Assembly (NCBI GenBank): GCA_905160935.1
Contig: CAJHZI010000815.1
Location: forward strand, 329,751 to 393,750
Source of the DNA: Enchytraeus crypticus
Taxonomy: Eukaryota > Annelida > Clitellata > Enchytraeida > Enchytraeidae
DNA length: 64,000 bases
Direction of reading: 5' to 3'
A model generated the notes under the pieces. That model was given only the letters and a program-made list of their open reading frames with translations. It made no database searches and was not told the origin of the DNA. This document shows, in pieces, positions 58,401-64,000 of this stretch. The first letter of the stretch is position 1. Every line of letters begins with the position of its first letter. The translations under genes were made by a program, and so were the position numbers.

Positions 58401-58620
58401 ATTAATTACAACTTTAGAGACACTTTCCTTGCACTTTTTTATAGCACTTAACTTTCTGTATTTGGAATGCCTTCCTAGCTAAAGGATTTGTCAAAGTGAA
58501 ATTCTGAGAATCTTAAGCTCATATTTACCATATTATGACTTATGAGAGAGAGAGAGAATTTGCCCGTATCTGTATCCTCACTCCAGCGTTACGGCATTAA
58601 TAGTCGTGATCTTTTATATA
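55500..58620. other. Intergenic, nothing recognised
   Basis: AT-rich; a CT tract lies at about 56390-56420. Short open frames (for example 57685-57879 and 58194-58388) have no recognisable motif and no adjoining exon. A CCAATAGG element at 55857-55864 could be a CCAAT box, but no gene follows. Confidence 0.5.
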
Positions 58621-58637
58621 TTATTTTTCAACAATTA

Positions 58638-58720
58638 CCCGTGTTGTGTCCGGGTTGCTGAAGAATAGATCAACCGTGACTTCAAGTGTCGTAAAAGGCT
58701 ACATTAAAAGCCCTAAGATC
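58638..58720 (+). mobile_element. Family B element, 5' end
   Basis: CCCGTGTTGTGTCCGGGTTG, then GATCAACCGTGACTTCAAGT, as at the start of the full copies. 3' part missing. Confidence 0.6.
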
Positions 58721-58806
58721 TAAACTATTTTCACACTGAATTACACATTATTACATAAACTCTTTCACTAGAATGTGTTACGATATTAAATTCTCGGGGT
58801 AATAAG

Positions 58807-58894
58807 TGACATCATGACGTCACTATAGTGTCACCATGACGTCACTATTGTGTCATCATGACATCACTATATTGTCATCATAACGTTACTCATA
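58807..58894. repeat. 22-bp repeat x4 with TGACGTCA motifs
   Basis: Units of the form GTGTCAYCATGACGTCACTAT; two carry the perfect octamer TGACGTCA and two carry changed forms. The octamer is the CRE consensus in animals; a regulatory role here is only a possibility. Confidence 0.75.
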
Positions 58895-59049
58895 AAAGCT
58901 GAGTATGCTTAAGTGATATTACGTATTGTTAATTATTTACGCATGGTTTTACATCCTACTTCTGTAAAGCTGTAATACTAGAGATAACAAGTTCTAGTTA
59001 GAATTTTACATGTAGTCCTAATATCATACTCCGAATGGCTTATTTTATC

Positions 59050-59440
59050 TTCTTCTAATGCACTGCCTAACTGCACGTCCATGGCATATAACTCTTACAT
59101 CAAATTCTATGCTCAGCCTTCCTTTTCATTGCTGTATATGAATTTGTTATCAGATCATCCAGCATCTCATGTCTTGGTCTTCCTCTAACTCTTTCCCTTG
59201 CATTCTTCCTTCTATTACATTCTTTAGCAAACCATCCCCCTTATAATATATCCTATCCAACCTTTCTTTCTATTTCTTATCGCATTTATTAGCTGTCAAT
59301 CTGTACCGAGTCTTTCAATAACTTCTTCATTTGTAATTTTGTCAGTCCAACTAATCTTTTTCATCCTTCTTCATAACTACATTTCCAATGCCTCTAGTTT
59401 TCTGATATCTTCTTTCTTCAATGTCCACGTTTCACATCTT
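59050..59440 (-). pseudogene. RTE-like LINE 3' end, old copy
   Basis: Diverged match to the 3' part of the LINE at 38368-40910 (AATGCACTGCCTAACTGCAC, then CTTTCAATAACTTCTTCATT and on). Confidence 0.6.
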
Positions 59441-59495
59441 TATCAGCGTTTTTAATGTTTTATGTGATGAATAAATAAATAAATACATAAATAAA

Positions 59496-59533
59496 TATGA
59501 TTAACCATGAAAAGGATTAATAACAACCTTTCA
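59496..59533 (+). mobile_element. tRNA-SINE 3' scrap
   Basis: ATGATTAACCATGAAAAGGA matches the 3' end of the SINE at 7432-7620. Confidence 0.4.
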
Positions 59534-59639
59534 AGAATATGCAATCGAAGACCGGACATCAGTCGTGACATCGTTATTGAAATTGTTGGAGGTTATTATT
59601 ATTATTTTTTATCCCGATTGTAAAGAAACCGAGGTTTGA

Positions 59640-60030
59640 TAAAAAAGAATCGAGCAATATGTGCTGAATCGCCACTCGACTACTCAAGGTCATCTAGCGG
59701 CTTAAAGGAATTGCTGAAGCAGACTTTGCCAAAGAAAAGAGGTCTCTCGCTTATCTCCAGTTTGCTCTGCAATAAGTCTAGTCAGCCTGTGACATAAATG
59801 AAGTCAACTCCATCGGGATTCATGGGGTCCATGGTTTCAATGGTCACCGGAACAACTAGGCATACAACTACAACTTCGACAGATCTAGGTATTTATCCAT
59901 TTTCTTAGAGGCGGCTAGTTCAGCAGCTCCACCGGCAGTGACTGAAGTTGTATTCAGGTAAGAGTTTACCATAGTGTCAATGACCTTGACGTCCCATACG
60001 GCACCTTTATCATCGCACCAGGGCACTATT
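59640..60030 (-). pseudogene. Retroelement protein C-terminal remnant
   Basis: The - strand from about 60030 reads KGAVWDVKVIDTMVNSYLN, SVTAGGAAELAASKKMDKYL, then in a second frame VPVTIETMDPMNPDGVDF, then in a third LIAEQTGDKRETSFLWQSLL. Known from memory: this W-D-V-x-V-x-D-T ... A-A-x-x-A-A-x-x-K-x-x-K-Y ... E-x-x-x-P-M pattern is the tail region of many invertebrate retroelement pol-like proteins. Two frameshifts; non-functional. The RT itself is not seen next to it. Confidence 0.6.
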
Positions 60031-60154
60031 ATTATTTTTTATATCATAATTATCATTATTATTATTATTATTATGGTTACTATTAGTTATTATTACTATT
60101 ATTATCATTACTTATTAATATTATTTTCTAAAACCATTGCAAAAGTTTATAGTG

Positions 60155-60256
60155 GATTGACTGATGATACAGTGTGGGGCAGTGAGGATTGGAGAAGGTC
60201 TATTCATATCCCGATCCAATAGCTAAACTGGGATTCAAGGTAGGAAGATGATGATT
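60155..60256 (+). mobile_element. Family B element, 3' end
   Basis: GTGTGGGGCAGTGAGGATTG, TATCCCGATCCAATAGCTAA, then GATGATGAT. Confidence 0.5.
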
Positions 60257-60849
60257 ATTTATTTATATTAAAATTGTGTTTGAGCAACTACACTTTTATA
60301 ATTTATCATAACAATTTATAATTTTATGTTCATATATTAGCTAAACTCGCCTTATATGATTAATGAAAAAGATAGTGTATTATCTTATTACTGAATGCAG
60401 CCTCAAAGAGTCCAAAATCTTAAATAAGATGAAAATAAAATTAAGATCTTAAAATTATCGAAGTTCATCCGTGATGACATTCATCGGTGATGGCGCTTTT
60501 TATATCACATGTTGTACTCGATGTTTCACTCCCTAATTATCGGTTCGGCTTGGGAAAGAATACAGGAGTTAATTTCATTTAATCAATTTATCACAAGACA
60601 AAGAATTAGAAGTCAGACACAGATGGAATGGTACATTACAAAATTGCTTGCATGTGTGAAGCGGTAATAAAGGCAAAAGATTAGCACTTAAATATTCAGC
60701 AATTATTTGGAAATAAAATTAAAAAATAATGATTACTATTTTTAATTTAAAAAGTAGGAAATAAAAATGGAAGTAGGTTAAGTTCGCCTCCTTCGTGGAA
60801 AATTTAACGTCTTATGAGGTCATCTGACACTCTAAAAACAGGTCTAATG

Positions 60850-60990
60850 GATAATAATAATAATAATAATAATAATAAAGGTTTAGTTTCCGTTTCCTCA
60901 TCCAAGGATGATATAAGGGACGTCCTCACAGCACACATCACTACAGATCAATTCACCCAGACCAATCTGCAAAAATGTGCCCTATAGAAA
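60850..60990 (-). mobile_element. LINE family D 3' end
   Basis: (AAT)n at 60850-60877, then AAAGGTTTAGTTTCCGTTTC and GGGACGTCCTCACAGCACAC; close to the 45985-46410 copy. Confidence 0.65.
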
Positions 60991-60999
60991 TGCGCCTTA

Positions 61000-62100
61000 T
61001 TTCATTACCTTTATTTCATTTTTTTCATTGACATTATCATTAAACATTATCTTTTTAAATCAAACGAGATTGAATTGTAAACGCTGCGTGAAAAACTCCT
61101 ATCTTTCTGTATCAGATTTAGACAAGGCTGTTTACGCTTTCTAGAAGCACAGTGACACACTGAGCACAAAATAATTTACGAAAGCGATTCCATCAAAATT
61201 ACGTATTGAAACGCCATCCGGTAGGTGGTAGGGTTGTAGTGTGTTTTAACGTTACGGTTCAGAAGCACAAAGCTTCTTTAAGACGACTCGACACACTAGA
61301 GCTATCGTCACAAAGATAAAGGTAACAGTAAGTTACTGTATTATTTTGGAATACTACAAAACTTCATTTATATTATATATGTTTATCGCCATCCGGTAAG
61401 TAAGGTATAAGATGTTGCAAAAAAACAATTAATATTCAGTTAAAATGGAAATGGGAATAATATCAGCTCAGCGTGTTAACGAAAGTGAACTTTGAGAATA
61501 TGAATGTCATTGAATGACTCAGCGACTTTACTACTATACAGTTTATACGACTGTACTGACGAGTCAAGCTTCAAACAGAATCAGCTTTTTCGTATATAAC
61601 AAAATAACTAATTTAAATAAAACACAACAAACTAAATGAAAGCTGTGGCATTGTTAGTTACATGATAAAGAAACAATATTTTTCTAATTTAGTTTTATAG
61701 TCACTTAACTCCACAATGTAGCTACTTTGTGGAGTTAAGTGACTATAAAACCAAATTAAAAACTAAAACCAAGCCCAGGGCATTAAAAAATAAAAAAGTA
61801 ATAATAATATTAGTATTATTGTTAATTTTAGTAAAATTATTAATAGAGAGAGAACTGTGTTTATAAATTTTTATCATGAATCAACACACAAACATATTAA
61901 TAGACATATTACGATACATTATTAATAGCAATATTAATAATAATAATATTATTATTTATAGTACGAAATCAGCTCTTAAAGAGTTAATATAAAGAGACAC
62001 TATCTGTAAAGATTAAAAAGAAAACATAGTGTTTAGAAATTTCTTTATTTATTCTATTTTTCAAGTGCAAACTTAGTTACAAAGGAGGAACACGCGAAGC
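61000..62100. other. Intergenic; only a strong hairpin noted
   Basis: No gene recognised. Contains the perfect inverted repeat at 61693-61750 and AT-rich simple sequence at 61798-61950. Confidence 0.5.
61693..61750. repeat. 24-bp perfect hairpin
   Basis: TTTTATAGTCACTTAACTCC plus ACAA (61693-61716) pairs exactly with 61727-61750 across a 10-base loop; pairing goes on with one mismatch for about 8 more bases outward. May be a foldback/MITE core. Confidence 0.9.
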
Positions 62101-62170
62101 ACAACCATTATTCGAACTGACAACCATGCCTTGCGTGCCGATCCGCTAACCAACACCACTGACTAGCGAA
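62100..62170 (-). mobile_element. tRNA-like sequence, probable SINE head
   Basis: On + TTCGAACTGACAACCATGCC and CCGATCCGCTAACCAAC read, inverted, as B-box and A-box-like parts in the right order. The B box is imperfect and no clean acceptor stem was found, so not called a tRNA gene. Confidence 0.35.
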
Positions 62171-62657
62171 GCCAAATCCAAATCAACTAAGCCTCAATTA
62201 ATATCAACCTTTAATACTATTAGTTATTATCTATTCTACCTCTTTCTCTTTCTTTTTAAACCACAATATTAATTTCGTACATCAATTGTAGTTGCTAGAT
62301 TCGGTCCAGCTTAGTTTCGAACCGTTGGCCAGTTTGATATCAGACATGCTTGCTAGCAACTAGGCCACCAGCAGTTGCTTAATAACCACAGCATGCAGCA
62401 ACAAGTCTCTACACAGCGTCGTAGGTTCTTAATAGTTGAACTCCGTGCATCACTCATCACTGATCTTGACTTCATACACTAATAGTTATCTCACAGTTTC
62501 TCAAGGATCTTCCTCTCATTTACTGATGGTGCGGTGACTCAACAGTTCGGCATCTGCTAACGCCTTCCGTTCAGGCTCAGCTAATAGTAAGTTTATAACA
62601 ACAATCGTCGCTACCATCTTACAAAACAATTTCGCAAAGTAACATGTACAATTGTAC

Positions 62658-62702
<45 letters not shown>

Positions 62703-62845
62703 TGTATATATATACATGTATATATATATATAATATATATATAATATACTGTATATATAATATAAGTCTTTTAGAATTATGATACATTAGCCTACTTGAT
62801 TCCGCGATCTGGTAGGTCTAAGGTCTGCCAGTGGCGAACGGCATC

Positions 62846-62985
62846 GCCATTGGCTGAAGTCAGTGGCGTTGTCGGTAAGAAATCCGATCGCGGATTAGTA
62901 TGTGAGGGGATCAAATCCTGAGCTGGCCCGTCACTGATATTGCTTTCGACAGATGAAACTGACGTTAACATTGGCTTTACGGCGT
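62846..62985 (+). mobile_element. tRNA-derived SINE, family A
   Basis: Head GGCTGAAGTCAGTGGCGTTG, B-box-like GGGATCAAATCC, tail GATGAAACTGACGTTAACAT. Confidence 0.7.
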
Positions 62986-63109
62986 TACCTAAGAACCCAG
63001 TAATTAATCCATTCTATCTATGCATACCATATAAGAAGCCGCTATCCACACAACTGAATTGAGAAAGTTTAATGTTTAAATTTTCAAGATGCGAACTTAT
63101 ATGTAGTTT

Positions 63110-63340
63110 CTCTCTCTCTATCTTAGTGCACTGCCTACTGGCAGGTCCATGGTACATAACGCCTCCACTCTTCTCTATCTTCCGCCTTCCTCTTCATTTC
63201 CACATATGAGTGGGTCTGTAGTTAAATCATCTAACTTACCTAATCTCGGCCTGCCCCTGAATCTTTTTCCTTCCATTCTACCTTCTATGACCTCTTTTAA
63301 TAGACCTTCCCCCCTTGGAATGTGTCCTATATGTGATCTG
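63110..63340 (-). mobile_element. RTE-like LINE 3' end fragment
   Basis: CT tract then TTAGTGCACTGCCTACTGGC and on to AGACCTTCCCCCCTTGGAAT; inverted 3' UTR of the LINE at 38368-40910. Confidence 0.7.
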
Positions 63341-63504
63341 GTAGTTTGTATGTAGTTTATCTACGCAATATTCCACTATATAAAGAGCACTTCAGTCTTG
63401 ACGGAAGTAGCTAGTGTTTTAAAATATTTAAACTTTCACATTAAATTGGAAATGAGCTTAGGCAATAGCTTAGGAAAAATCTGACTTCTGATGTGGATTC
63501 TCGT

Positions 63505-63600
63505 TGCCTTCCTATATTTTGGCTTAGTCGTCTTTTACGACTCCTGCAATTAACGCTTGATCTATTCATCAATTTTCCGGACACAGCACGGAGAATTTTA
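63505..63600 (-). mobile_element. Family B element, 5' end
   Basis: On + it reads TTAGTCGTCTTTTACGACTC and TTTTCCGGACACAGCACGG, the reverse complement of the family B start. Diverged. Confidence 0.5.
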
Positions 63601-63947
63601 TATGAATTAGATTGTTCTAGTAATATTTTCTTCGAGCCGAGTCAAAGGCGAAATTTGAGAAACTTTAACTTCCAGGCCAAGGTTTAAAAATAAAAGCTTG
63701 GATGCATAACTGAAAATGGTTAATGAATTATTTCACATAGTCCAGAAACGTATTAATCTTACAAAGATAATAACTTTAATATTAGAGAATTATTGTTGGT
63801 TTTCGCCGTATAATAATATCACACTTTAAACATAGAAATACATAGACTGGGTACGCATTACAAGATCATGGGTTAACCTCCCTGGCTAGCCATTGCTGAA
63901 CTTGATTTAATTTATTAATCGCGTTAATTTGTTGAGAGATTCAACAG

Positions 63948-63951
63948 ATAA

Positions 63952-63989
<38 letters not shown>

Positions 63990-64000
63990 TTCTCTCTCTC
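63948..64000. repeat. (CT)n microsatellite at window edge
   Basis: CT run with TTT interruptions; may be the (GA)n tail of an inverted RTE-like LINE copy continuing beyond the window. Confidence 0.85.

Overview
The window reads as nuclear DNA of an invertebrate animal. Genes are split into short exons with GT-AG (once GC-AG) introns of 0.5-4 kb. The sequence is AT-rich and full of (TA)n tracts and minisatellites, and much of it comes from non-LTR retrotransposons, tRNA-derived SINEs, hAT elements and one mariner-type transposon. There is no prokaryotic gene packing, operon or CRISPR array. The phylum cannot be fixed from sequence alone. A Jockey-clade-like reverse transcriptase would suit an arthropod, but the other repeat families are also common in molluscs, cnidarians and sponges.

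Three host genes, all on the + strand, could be assembled exon by exon with every splice phase matching. (1) At 1582-9571, six exons encode a multi-pass membrane protein of about 294 residues. Its C-terminal half resembles the CD20/MS4A layout, but the family is not certain. (2) At 23782-36888, eight exons encode a 463-residue protein with a signal peptide, three Ig-like domains and a GPI-anchor-type C-terminus. (3) At 43273-50344, four exons encode a 144-residue MED21, the Mediator complex subunit, recognised with high confidence. Nothing in the sequence shows that the three genes work together.

Layout: 0-9.6 kb is gene 1, with L2-like and Jockey-like LINE fragments in its introns. 9.6-16.9 kb is intergenic with decayed repeats. 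16.9-21.3 kb is a nearly full-length but broken LINE with ORF1-like, endonuclease and RT parts. 21.3-23.8 kb is repeat-bearing intergenic DNA. 23.8-36.9 kb is the Ig gene, whose introns hold a long-TIR mariner, a 30-bp minisatellite, a 9-bp minisatellite and a hAT element with a SINE inside it. 37-43.2 kb holds a broken RTE-like LINE and an L2-like LINE on the - strand. 43.2-50.4 kb is MED21, with a CR1-like LINE in intron 1. 50.4-64 kb has no recognisable host gene; it holds a hAT MITE with a perfect target duplication, a retroelement C-terminal remnant, SINEs and simple repeats.

The most unusual points are a minisatellite in MED21 that multiplies the 3' splice site and first codons of exon 3; a 34-bp perfect palindrome inside a coding exon of the Ig gene; and several SINE and LINE families that share one 3' tail. 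I did not find a convincing undescribed multi-gene system.
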